Origin: Alnus glutinosa
Taxonomy: Eukaryota > Streptophyta > Magnoliopsida > Fagales > Betulaceae
Assembly (NCBI RefSeq): GCF_958979055.1
Contig: NC_084886.1
Location: 13,006,654-13,070,653 of the forward strand
Length of the DNA: 64,000 bases
Direction of reading: 5' to 3'
Made by a program: the position numbers and the translations under genes. Every line of letters begins with the position of its first letter. Within the stretch, counting starts at the first letter, position 1. Positions 34,701 through 45,574 of the stretch are shown in pieces. The notes beneath the pieces were generated by a model. That model was not told the origin of the DNA. It searched no databases and was given only the letters and a program-made list of their open reading frames with translations.

Positions 34701-36571
34701 CGGGTTGTCGTTCTCGGAGTGCTATTATGTGGAAGATGGTTCCTTCTTGCCTTTTGTGGTGCTTGTGGAGAGAACGAAATGATAGAATTTTGAGGACAAA
34801 GAAAGGACGATTGAGGAGTTCATTACTTTTTTCTTTTTTTCTTTGTTCTCTTGGACTGTTGTGTTCTTAGCTCCATTAGTGATTAGCTTTAATGATTTCT
34901 TTGTTCTTTTTTCTTCTCATTCTTAGCCGCTTCTCTTGTATACTTGTATATTTGACTGCGCTTTGCGTTTTTTAATGATATTACTCTTATATAAAAAAAA
35001 AAATCCTCATCACAGTGCTTGATGCTTTGAGAGTGGATTCAAATATGATTGTGCAAGTTCATAGATATTGAGTTGAGCTAATATCATTTCTTATCCTTTT
35101 TAGTGGCTTTTATTTTACTTTGTTGTTCTGGCTGTTTGTCCTTTGTTAAAACAATAAAGTGGAAATAATAATCCTTGTAGTTGCGTTATGAGGCTGTTGT
35201 ATTTCATTCTCATTTCTAGGCATCTCATATGTGCAAATGCCTGAATGTTATCTGTGGTTTTGATATTCTTTGTATATACTTGAAGTGGCTTTTTTTCATG
35301 ATTTGATGTTAACACCTGTATCTAATAGTTCTTTACTTCAACATCACATTGTAAGTACTTGTTTTACGTTTCTTCAGGTTGAGGCTAAGAGGGCCTTATC
35401 AAGAGAGGAGCAGCAAACTTCTGCCAAAGCTGGAAATGTTAATCCTGCTCGGAACTATGGGGGTGGTGGAAGTTTCAGAACCAAGAAGATATTCGTTGGA
35501 GGATTGCCTCCCACTTTAAGTGAAGAAGGCTTCCGTCAGTATTTTGAGGCTTATGGAAATGTAACCGATGTAGTAGTCATGTATGACCAGAATACTGGAC
35601 GACCTCGCGGGTTTGGGTTTATTACCTTTGACGCTGAAGAAGCTGTTGATAAAGTTTTACACAAAAACTTTCACGATTTGAATGGTAAGCAAGTGGAAGT
35701 AAAGCGGGCTCTTCCTAAAGATGCAAATCCTGGTGGGGGTAACCGTTCTATGGGTGGTGGGGCGGGGGTTGGTGGTGCAGTTGGTAGTGGTTATCAGAGC
35801 TATGGGGCATCTGGTGGCAACCCAAATACATATGATGGTCGAATGGATTCCAATAGGTACATGCAGCCACAGAGTACTGGAGGTAGTTTTACTCCCTATG
35901 GTTCCTCTGGGTATAGTGCACCTGGCTATGGGTATGGTCCTGCCAGTAATGGCATTAATTATGGTGGTTATGGTAGTTATGGTGGTGCCAATACTGGGTA
36001 TGGTGGACCTGCTGGTGCAGCATATGGAAACCCAAATGTCCCTAGTGCTGGTTATGGTAGTGTTCCACCTGGTGCTCCTAGAAGTTCATGGAGCACTCAA
36101 GCTCCGTCTGGATATGGTGCCATGGGTTATGGGAGTACTGCTGCTTGGGGTGCTCCAAGTGGCAGCACTGGTACTGCTAGTGGTGGCCCAGGGTCAGCAC
36201 CTGCAGGGCAGTCGCCCAGTGGAGCCACTGGGTATGGGAATCAAGGTTATGGCTATGGTGGGTATGGTGGAACTGATGGGTCTTATGGGAATCCTGGTGG
36301 GTATGGTGCAGTTGGAGGGCGTTCTGGGAGTGTCCCAAATAATAATGCTGGTGGTCCAGGTGGGGCAGAACTACAAGGTGGTGGTGGTGGCTACATAGGA
36401 AGTGGCTATGGTGATGCAAACGGAAATCAGGGGTATGGAAATGCAGCATGGAGATCTGAACAATCTCAAACTTCTGGAAATTATGGTGCTCAGGTGAATG
36501 GTCCTCATGCTGCGCAGGTTGGCTATGGTGGTGGGTATGGGAGTACTCAGGCCCGACCTCAACAACAGTAA
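31772..36571 (+). CDS. Two-RRM glycine-rich hnRNP (RBGD/RNP1-like, DAZAP1/Musashi type)
   Basis: Exon 1 is 31772-31993 (74 codons) and exon 2 is 35378-36571 (397 codons plus stop). The intron is GT-AG and falls between codons. The product is 471 residues. RRM1 (about 6-82) has RNP2 LFIGGI and RNP1 RGFGFVVF; RRM2 (about 112-188) has RNP2 IFVGGL and RNP1 RGFGFITF. Residues from 193 on form a long low-complexity tail rich in Gly, Tyr, Ser, Asn and Gln with many GYG and GGYG repeats, a prion-like composition. Plant members bind RNA in the nucleus, and the Arabidopsis RBGD proteins have been reported to form heat-induced condensates. It resembles the gene at At2g33410 (RBGD2) in domain plan. The 3.4-kb intron contains a LINE fragment and a tail-only scar. 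Long overlapping frames in exon 2 are shadows of the repetitive tail. Confidence 0.93.
32567..32617 (+). mobile_element. Tail-only retroposon scar in the RBGD intron
   Basis: The 15-bp word TTTCATGGGTTTATG occurs at 32567-32581 and exactly again at 32603-32617. Between them lies CCTGATT followed by a run of A. The structure is a target-site duplication around a bare poly(A) tail. Confidence 0.65.
34105..35003 (+). pseudogene. Truncated L1-type LINE (RT zinc-binding end) in the RBGD intron
   Basis: The plus frame 34121-34603 encodes the end of a plant LINE ORF2. It has a WWSPSHKGNFDVRSFYKVL segment, then WWTKVPLTVAFFAWSAALGK, LDNLRNRHVIVIDRCCMC and MDHLLLH, the zinc-binding zf-RVT region. A stop interrupts it, and the downstream text still reads as ALWNAIF, LSWVMPLRVVDLF and WCLWRERNDR. 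A poly(A) run at 34993-35003 ends the element. It is 5'-truncated, decayed and sense to the host gene. Confidence 0.8.
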
Positions 36572-39500
36572 TTATGATGGCTACAAGTCCAACTGGATCT
36601 TGATCTTTGTTTCTTGACCACGAGGGTCAAAATTGTTTTCCGTGCCAAGCAGCAGGAGTAGCACAAGTTGAATGTCAATACGCTTTGGGACCGGTTGGAT
36701 TGCTTGATTCCCAATAGTTTGCAGTATCTATTTTGCTAGTCTATAATAAGTAGTAATTTTGAGGCATACTAGATGCTCCTCTTATTTAATATTTGCTTCT
36801 GAGTGTAGTCTTAAATTTGGCGTGCCTATAATGCTCTACTAGCTCATCTGGATTTCTCCTCTGTCGTAGTGTTTAAGCTATGGTAGCTTATATAACCTCA
36901 TTAATGTTGGTTTGATTACATTTGGGTATTTTGTTGTTACGTTTTTATTAGTGTTTAGTTCTGCTTTTCAATTTTTTTTTTTTGGCCAAGAATAGATGCT
37001 GTAGGAAATTTAGTCAGTGGTGATACTTATGCATGATTTGGTCTGACAAGTAGGAACACAGAGATGTGTAGTGAAGTTTTTTTCTAATAGCAGTGGAGCT
37101 ATGACCACTTGGGTTGATCACTTCGTAATGGGTAGCGATAATCGTAGTGGTAGTTGACACTTTGACGATGGCATAATCATTTCCTCCTGTATTTGCCCTT
37201 GTGTTGTACAGGAGAGATGCACGAGGTCTAAAGTGGAGAGAAAGTGTCCACTCATGGCTGAACACGAGCTTCGTCGTGGGGGCGGGGGGAAGTGTTCAGC
37301 GTGGAATGGAATTTGAGGACTTTGATCAGTTGAAATTACAGATTTACCTGGGCAGGTCATTCTCCAGCCTGGTCATGCCAACACTCAAATTTTGCTGATT
37401 CCAGGCATTTCAAGTGATAAACTTCCTGATCTTCACTCAGGTGTGGTGGACTGGTGGATTTTGTGTGGTGAACAGCTTACGGTATGTAGACTTAAGTGGT
37501 TAGAGGTGTCTCACTCATAAATTCATTGTGACCTAATTGCTTAGGCTACCTTTTGATTTGGAATATAACATGGTATGTGGTTCAAGATGTTCCGAAGTAC
37601 TGAAGAATGTGTCCTTGTTTAAAACAGTTTCCATGAAGTTTCAGAATGAAGTTAAGGACTTCTATGGCTAGTTGTTTCTAATAATAATAATATAGGCTAA
37701 AATCATTGCAAACATTCTTGTCAATGTCTATTATGCGTTTTCCGATAATAGTAGAAAGGTGAACGGTTTGTCCAACAGACTACATGCCCTCTTGTTCATT
37801 CTTTTGCTTGGTGTTTGCTATGCTAGAAACATGGATATGGATATACTCATGGTTTTCTAATATTCTTACGTAGTGTTAAGGGGATGCTCTGTCTTGTGTG
37901 TGATTGGGGTTGTTGGGGGACTATTTGTTGATATCAGGATTTCCTGATTCTTAGTAGGGTTTCACTGTCATCTTTGCTGTATATACGAATTTTGTGAGGA
38001 TGATTTTTGCTGACGGTTGGTAAGGAGACCATATTCTGGTAGGTTTTCTTGCTAAAAATAAGATGTTTTGTTTAAATACATGTACTAAAATAAAATGTCT
38101 TCACCTGTTTGCAGAAACTAAATACAGTAGGTTGACCATCATTCCCTGAGCTTCATTGTAGCAGCTGAACCTAGCTATAAGCGAAATGAATGGTTTTCTA
38201 CCGTGAACCCATGTCAAAGGAGGGTTGTTGAAGAATTATAAAAACATGGGTTCTTAGTCCAGTTAAACCCTTCTTGCTTGAGGTTTGAAAACGAGGAAAA
38301 ATTTCCTGTTTTCAGCTTGTCAACTTTTTCAAACGCACTTTAAAACAGGAAATGTTTTGCGATTTTATTTTAAAACACACTGCAAAGTCATGGCCCATGG
38401 GAGCCAATTGCACTTTAAACCCAAGTTGAAGCAGGAAGTTTTGTTGAAGTCTCTAAGTTCCTATCAATTAATATAGAAATTTATCAACAGATCCTATTCT
38501 CATTTCGATCACTTCATCAATTAATACAGAATTCTATCAATAGGTTCTGAAATGGAGAGGAGTTATTGTATGGTCTAAATTTTGTTTTGTTATATCTAAT
38601 AGTGCCTCGTTGACAATTTTAAATGACGAGAAAAGATATACACAATTTTTTAAATGATTATTAATTGTCGCTTTCATCCATTGAATAGGAAAAGAAAAAG
38701 AGTTGGGTTATTGGTGGAGTCTATTATTCATCATTTTGTTACAAACCACAAGCACCATCACCACGCTCAAAAGAAGCCATTGTTCATCATTTATTATTCT
38801 TAGGAAATTATAACATTAGATAAATTATACCAAAAAGCAATAGCATCTGAGTTCAATCTTTGCTCCACCGGGAAGAGGGTCAACTCCTGTTACTAAAATG
38901 AAGGTTTGATCTCTCTCCTTGGAGAAGAGGATCAAATCCTCTCTAGGCAAAATTTGATATGGATTGCCAAATGCAGCAACATTGCCCGGACGAGTGAATA
39001 CAACCTATGCATCGTAGATAGAAGGCAAATATATCAGAGTTGTAGGACCGAATATAAGCCACAGATAGATGGCATCAAGCCCATGAGTGAACAATAATAG
39101 CAATTTGCATTTAGAATTATTTAGCAATTGTAGCCTTTTCAATGAAATTGAGTCTAGCTAATAGTTTGCTTGTTTCTCTACTCGTACAAAGCTATATATG
39201 TAATGTGTTCTTTTCTCATTTATCTTTCAATGATTCAAAAGCAATGCTCTAGTTTTCCCTTTGTCAATTATCTTCATAGAATTTCATTGAGCAAAATGAA
39301 AATTGAAAATGAGGCATGATTTTATCCCACATGACTGAATCTGCCTTTCGTTACAGATTATTCACCAAGTCTTGGTAATTAATATAGTTTACAAGAAACA
39401 TACACTTGGAAACTTTTACGTCTTTTTGATTGTGGTTTTAGCAAGAGGCTGTGGTAATTCTTTCCCTTACTCTTGAGAGGGAAAAAGCCTCGTAAGTGTT

Positions 39501-40890
39501 GTTTGTGAACTTGCTTAGGGTTTCATAGTTTACAATCTTTGGAGACAGGAATAGTTTGAAGTTTGGTAACCATATCTCTGTACAGAAGAAGAGATTCTAC
39601 ACCAAATCAATTGGGAGGTTTGTACTCGGGTTGTGGGGGAATTGCAAGGATCGGTTTAAAGCTTACGATGTCAATGAGAAGATTTGTCTTAATTTGGGGC
39701 ATTCCTTCTCCCATCTTGCTGTAATGGATGTTTGGAGTGCTGGTTTGGTTTCTGGAGGCTCTGGCTAGCTACGTGGGTTTTGTGTTGGAGCTGCTGGTTG
39801 ACTGTTTGGGTTGGGTGTATATGCTGCTGTAGTTGAGTGATTTTTTTTTTTTGGTTGTATTTCTTTGGCTTTCCCAGAAGATTGGGAAGTGCTTTTGATT
39901 GTTGTTTTGTGTTAGTTACTTTGTAACCAGTGAGGTTTGCTTGCTAGAGAGACATAAAGAAATATACCTGATAATTTAGAAGTGTACATGTTTTAAAACC
40001 AGATGCAACATAGTCAAAGCAATATTCCCACGTCCGTATGAATTTTTGCAACTAGACTTAAACTACATCATTAATTAATTTATAATCAAAATTTGAATTT
40101 CTTCTCTAGCTTTTTACGTACGAAAAGCTATTATCTCAGCTTGTTATAGTTTTTTAGGATTGAAGACGTACATCTTCCTTCCTTTTTAACGGCCACTTCT
40201 GCTATATATGTCAATTTCAAAGGGAGTATGCTTTGCTTAATTATTAGCTGATCAATTTATGAAACTATTGTATGCAAATTCAGCCTGATTCGAAGCTAGA
40301 AGGATAAGATCTCTCTCTAGTGTCTATATGATCTTTTGAGTAAGCAATAGCAAAAGATTTATCAAACGTCTTTGATATTACCATTTTTCTGTTTGCATGT
40401 CCATTTGTGGATGAAACCAAAGCATGAAGATCGAAATGACGGATGAGTTGTTGATAAAGAACATATATAGCTAAGCAAACAGAAACAAAAGAATTAAAAA
40501 CACATGTAGAAGTACTTCTGCTAGCTTGTCCATCTTTGATTTCCTCTTAACTGATAACCTAACCTCACATGATGCTACAACTAGCCAAAATATTCCCGAC
40601 ACTAAGCGCCATCTCCAATGCTTTGAATGCGCGCGACCAACTGCTAGTCTGAAAGCGAAATGAAAAACAAGAAATGATGAGTACACTTTAAATATACGTA
40701 CGGACGGAAAACTAGAGTTCTTAATCTGAGTGTATCATTAGTACTGCATGGAGATGTCAAATTATTACTAAAATGGGCAAAATTGAAGAACAAACAAGTA
40801 GAAAAAGAAGAATATATATATAGAAAAAGCGCGTGGGTTCCACATATAAATAATAAAATAATACAAATTTAAATAAAAAAAATAAAAGAA
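36572..40890. other. Intergenic stretch downstream of the RBGD gene
   Basis: The first several hundred bases are the RBGD 3' untranslated region. The remainder has no supported gene. A block at 38450-38905 matches sequence next to the SPH-1 gene (listed separately). 39480-39960 has G/T-rich retroelement-like text without a coherent frame. Frames of 60-85 codons have no domains. Confidence 0.5.
38450..38905. repeat. Dispersed copy of sequence found downstream of SPH-1
   Basis: The phrases CCTATCAATTAATATAGAAA, AGGAAAAGAAAAAGAGTTGG, GTCTATTATTCATCAT, AAAAGAAGCCAT and GAGTTCAAT...GGAAGAGGGTCA..ACTCCTG occur in the same order at about 52388-52635. This copy has about 220 extra bases after the first phrase. 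It is a diverged duplicate 14 kb away. Confidence 0.7.
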
Positions 40891-40961
40891 ATTAATTAAA
40901 AATACAAGGGGTGGCTGCCGGTTGGCAGCCACCCCCGACCCGGGCGGGGGTGGCCGGTTGC

Positions 40962-41007
<46 letters not shown>

Positions 41008-41340
41008 AATTTTATTTTTTTTTTAAAAAAATTATTTATTTATTTTTTATTAAATAATCAATATATAATAAATTATTATTATTTAAATTATTATTTTACA
41101 CAACTTTTCAAAATACCAATCATTATACACAACTTTTTAAACTTCCAACCATTTTTTACCATTAAAATATAATATTTTTCAATCTCCAAATTCAACATTC
41201 AAACACAATTTTTTACCTCGATATTTGTAAATAGAATTAGAATTCAATTCTAATTCTCAAAATTCAATACCCAAAACTGATTCCTAAATCCTGATTCCGG
41301 CAACCAAACTATCTCGGAAAAACCATCTAAATGAGTGGCT
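40891..41340. repeat. Transposon-like block with GC palindrome and long poly-T
   Basis: A GC-rich hairpin word (GGGTGGCTGCCGGTTGGCAGCC, split here as GGTGGCTGCCGGTTGGCAG plus CCACCCC) is followed by GGGCGGGGGTGGCCGG, a T run of about 40 and low-complexity AT sequence. It is probably a non-autonomous element of the same broad type as the block at 19758, with uncertain ends. Confidence 0.45.
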
Positions 41341-41770
41341 TTCTTACAAGTTATTATTTAAACTACAAAACGAACAAGGCCTGCAAGAAATTAGTCAGGA
41401 AATGGCACGTCGGTCTTAGGAAATGAACCATAAAACAGTCAACAAGAAAGATTTCTAAACAAGGACTTTTTAAATTTCCATAGTCTCTCATTCCTCAATC
41501 CTCAGCATCTCAGATCTCAACAAAGAGCACTACAGATGAACAAAGATAGCCCCCGAGTTTCAAACGAACTTTCAGTAGATTTTTTCAACGATCAATCACT
41601 CTAATCATGTCAGAAATTAACCAGTGCGTCGGAAAATCTCCCAAGAAAAATCAAAGCAAACCAAACACAGAAAATTTTCGCAGCAAACCACTCAAAAAAA
41701 AAAGGGACTAATACAAGCCGTAATATAAACACACAATAGCCCAAGGAACACGCAAGAGCGTCACTAAAAT

Positions 41771-41801
<31 letters not shown>

Positions 41802-43223
41802 TGAGAGTGAAAGCAGAGGAGAGAGCGGGACCGGGCGAGTTGGACTTTTATCCTCGGTTCTTCGAATTGGCGGCCAGAGAGTGTGAGAGGGAGCGGTAAC
41901 TTTTTCTGCTCGCAATATTGCGCCCAACTCCTTATGTATTGTGCGCGTGGACGTTAACCGCCCCAACATCCTGCCTTCCTCGGTCCGCACCTACCCCGTA
42001 CGTGTTAGTAGTATCTAACGGTAGCCACACCTTACGCCCTTTACCTTTCTTCTTTTCTCTTTTCTTTTAGATTTCCGTTAAGTTTTTACGGAATCTTCGT
42101 GCTTATTTTCAAGATTCCGTCTGACCACGCGTTTCTCATTTGGTAATGGCTCCCGTCCTTTCTATAATTGTACACAATAATATGATAGGAGAAGAAGGGG
42201 CTTTCTAAAAACGCTTGGTCAGACGGAATCTTGAGAATAAGCACGAAGATTCCGTAAAAACTTAACGGAAATCTAAAAGAAAAGAGAAAAGAAGAAAGGT
42301 AAGTGTGTCAAATTCTTATTAAAGGCCGTAAAAGTAATGGTTTACAGATGGTCCTGATTAAAGGTTTTCTCAAAAAAAGGCTTCAGGAAGATGATGGTGA
42401 TGGCCTCCGGCAGTGGCCTTGGGCAGAGAGGAGGTGGTGGGTTTTTAGGGGTGGTTGGGCTGTTGAAAGGGAAAATTTGGAAAGTTGTTTTTTTTTAATT
42501 ATTCATAAGATTGGGTGCTTTCATATCTATTTTATTTAATCTTTTTAAATGATGTGTCAACTCCTTATTAGAGGCTGTAAAACATCACTTTTACAGCTCA
42601 TCCTTATAGAAGGGGCCCTCATAAGAAATACATTTAACCATTTAATCAATATTTTAACATATACTAGGTGCAACATAAACCACCTCTAGAATTTATGAAG
42701 TATCGTGCGTGGGAGGTATAATTTCTTAAATCTCAATCATTGGTTTAATTTTAAATTAAATGAACCAGATTTTATTTTTTCAATATTTATCTTATTTTAT
42801 TATATGTCACGAATTTCAGAGCGATCGCTATAAATGAGAGATATTGATATAACAAAATTCGAATAATTTAATTTAAATTTTTTACATATATACTAGTAAC
42901 ATATTAGAAATGGAAGAGGCTCAATTTGGGTGCAAAGCTTTTTGGAAGTTTCATTCTTTATTTATTTTGGAGAGGTCCTGCAACAACAGAAAGAAGAATC
43001 ATAGAGAGATGAGAGAAAGCTTAGTTTTTTTGAAGTTAAAGGAGAGAAAAATGAATAAATTAGTGACCTTCTATATATAAAGGATCACTTACAATATTCT
43101 TTAAAATAAAGGATGAAAAAAATTATAGATTGATATGTCATGAGTTTGCTAGAAAACTTGTAGTACTTTGATTACACAATATTGTAATTGAGACAATATA
43201 TAAACTCACTTTGGTGGCTGCAG
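41341..43223. other. Intergenic stretch before the B3 pseudogene
   Basis: Contains a GA microsatellite (41771-41798), a C/T-rich GC-richer part (41800-42000) that could be a minus-strand promoter or leader without an identified gene, the hairpin at 42041-42302, and AT-rich sequence after it. The first exon expected of a REM/B3 gene was not found here. Confidence 0.45.
42041..42302. repeat. Near-perfect 94-bp inverted repeat with a 74-base loop
   Basis: The left arm (42041-42134, TTACCTTTCTTCTTTTCTCT and on) and right arm (about 42209-42302) are inverted copies with two visible mismatches: TTATTTTC against TTATTCTC, and CCACGCG against CCAAGCG. The arms include GATTTCCGTTAAGTTTTTAC and CGGAATCTTCGTGCTTATT. 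No TIR-like terminal motif or clear target duplication was seen. Any transcript would form a long hairpin. Confidence 0.75.
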
Positions 43224-43445
43224 AGGATCCCTGAAAAGTTTGTAAGGGAATTTGGGGATGAACTATCTGATGTTGCTACACTCACTGTTCCCAATAATGG
43301 TCATTTTTGGCAAGTGGGATTGGAGAAAGCCAACAAGGAGATTTGGTTTCAAAATGGTTGGCAGGATTTTATGGAATCCCATTCTATTCTTTACGGCTAC
43401 TTTTTAGTCTTCAGGTATGAAGAAAGTTCAAAATTCCATGTTCTT

Positions 43446-45574
43446 TGTTAAGGAAAATTCCTCCCCTACCTAAGGTAGGGCCAGATTTGTCTTCCAAGTA
43501 GGATTTCGGACACTGGAAAGAATTGGTCCCCGGACAATGATTTTGGTCGCAGGAAGCCTTCAACATTTATGAAACCAGTCAAATCAAGTCAGGGAAGATA
43601 TGAGACGTCTACATGGAGCCCTGTGCTTGACAGGGGTATAAAAAGGGAGTATAGAAATTATAAGGGTGGATTTATTCTCTGAACTCTCTCTCTCTCTCTC
43701 TCTCTCTCCTCTTCTTACAAACACTGGACTGACTTAATCGTCGGAGGAGGCTCCGCCGGCACCCCCGGCGGGTCTTTGTTGTTTGCAGGTCAGGGCATAG
43801 AGGAAGGAGCGTCTCTGATGATGCCACGTCACCGGCTCAAAAATATCATCAACACTTGGCGCCGTCTGTGTCGAATGTTTAATACATAAAATCCCGTTAA
43901 CATTTCTGATGACATTTTCGATAACTTCCGGACTAGATTAAAGGGAGAGGAGTAATAACCTCGTTAAAAAATCGGGAGAGGAGTAATAACCTCGTAAAAA
44001 GTCCGATCTCGGACAAAAGACCACCCCTCTCGGTAGACGACAGAAGGGTGATGAGGAAAGTCCGATCTCGGACAAAAGACCACCCCTCTCGGTAGAGGAC
44101 AGGGGGGTGATGAGGAAAGTCCGATCTCGGACATAGGATCTCCCCTCTTGGTAGAGGACCAAGGGGGTGAGGATAAAAGTCCAATTTCGGACAAAAGACC
44201 ACCCCTCTCGGTAGAGGACAGGGGGGTGATGAGGAAATTATGATTTATGAGATATCCATTTCGGTGGTAATCCGAGGAAATTATTAGAGATTAATTTAGA
44301 ATTCCCTTCATAAGGGTGTAACTTTCGTCAAAGAAGAAGATTTTATTAGATTTACTCAAAGTACACACGTACATGAAAACGAAGAGAGCAGACGACCCCG
44401 AAAGAATGTTACACAGAGTAGTCATTTGATTACAAGTAATCCTAACACAGCAAAGAGGAATTGCCTGAAAAATCTTGAAAGGATCATCTGCGCAAATTCC
44501 AAGCGTGGCTTGAACAGCTGGGCTCCCACGACCCGTTGGGGCAAAATTTGGGTGCTGCACAGTTCCTGTAGGCTGGATAGGAACAGGTTGGCGTAAAGCG
44601 GGGGATCACACACCCTTGTGTGTCTAAAGCTGGAGATCGCACATTCAGAAGAACCGCCGCGAAGAGTAAACACTCTAGGGCCATCCATGATGAATTTGTA
44701 AATATGTTCGGTCATGAGGACCGCGCCAGGAATGAAGGACATTGCAAGAAGATCTGGAAAGTCCAAAAAGAAAGAAGGGGAAAGTCCGATCTCCGGAAAA
44801 GGGATAAAAAGAAAGGAGGATCTACTCAAATGAGCAATCTGGAGACCAATGACCTTCTTGCAAAGGAAGTGACGAATAAATAGGAAGATAATGACAATCA
44901 ATGCACACATGATTTACGGGTTGTTAGGTGAGCCTAACTAATGGTGAATTTATGATGAAAATAAATTCTTGATTACTTGCCATAAATGGCCTGGAGTCGC
45001 GTGGAACGGCAGTCAGAGAAATGTTCAAGTTTTCACGGGACCAAAGGAGGGCATTATGCAAGTTAGATGAGGAATGGTCGATGAGTCAGTCGAATAACAG
45101 AGGTTTCATTAGGTAAATTCTCCGTACCTTTATACCAAAGATAGGAGAATTGGGGGGTAAGTGTTAAGGAAAATTCCTCCCCTACCTAAGGTAGGGCCAG
45201 ATTTGTCTTCCAAGCAGGATTTCGGACACTGGAAAGAATTGGTCCCCGGACAATAATTTTGGTCGCAGGAAGCCTTCAACATTCATGAAACCAGTCAAAT
45301 CAAGTCAGAGAAGATATGAGACGTCTACATGGAGCCCTGTGCTTGACAGGGGTATAAAAAGGGAGTATAGAAATTATAAGGGTGGATTTATTCTCTGAAC
45401 TCTCTCTCTCTCTCTCTCTCTCTCTCCCCTCTTCTTACAAACACTGGACTGACTTGATCGTCGGAGGAGGCTCCGCCGGCACCCCCGGCGGGTCTTTGTT
45501 GTTTGCAGGTCAGAGCATGGAGGAAGGGGCGTCTCTGATGATGCCACGTCACCGGCTCAAAAATATCATCAACA
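43446..45574 (+). mobile_element. Non-autonomous LTR retrotransposon inside the B3 gene
   Basis: The LTRs are 43446-43854 (409 bp) and 45162-45574 (413 bp). Both start TGTTAAGG and end ATCAACA, with a TATA-like GTATAAAAAGGG and a CT tract. They differ at about eight sites, all transitions, plus the CT length. Target duplications TTCTT lie at 43441-43445 and 45575-45579. A primer-binding-like TTGGCGCCGTCTGTG follows the first LTR, and a purine tract (GGAGAATTGGGGGGTAAG) precedes the second. The 1.3-kb interior has four 59-60-bp tandem repeats and no gag, protease, RT or integrase signature, so it must have been moved by another element's enzymes. The frames inside, including a 162-codon minus-strand one, are not recognised. 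Confidence 0.93.
44001..44237. repeat. Four tandem 59-60-bp repeats inside the LTR element
   Basis: Units begin GTCCGATCTCGGACAAAAGA at 44001, 44060, 44119 and 44179 and contain CCACCCCTCTCGGTAGAGGA and GGGGTGATGAGGAAA. Each unit includes the small palindrome TCCGATCTCGGA. Units 1, 2 and 4 are the closest; unit 3 differs most. Confidence 0.85.

Noticed and set aside
35721..36398. 225-codon second frame in the RBGD gene rich in V, M and G
   Set aside because: It is a shadow of the GGT/GGN-rich glycine-tyrosine tail in another phase.
39480..39780. Possible LINE or gene fragment with a 70-codon frame
   Set aside because: G/T-rich text suggested a retroelement, but no conserved motif could be identified.
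44001..44237. CRISPR-like array
   Set aside because: The 59-bp repeats are contiguous, with no spacers, and lie inside a plant LTR retrotransposon.
44422..44910. 162-codon minus-strand open frame inside the LTR element
   Set aside because: No recognisable domain; it overlaps another frame on the plus strand and lies in the protein-less interior of a non-autonomous element.
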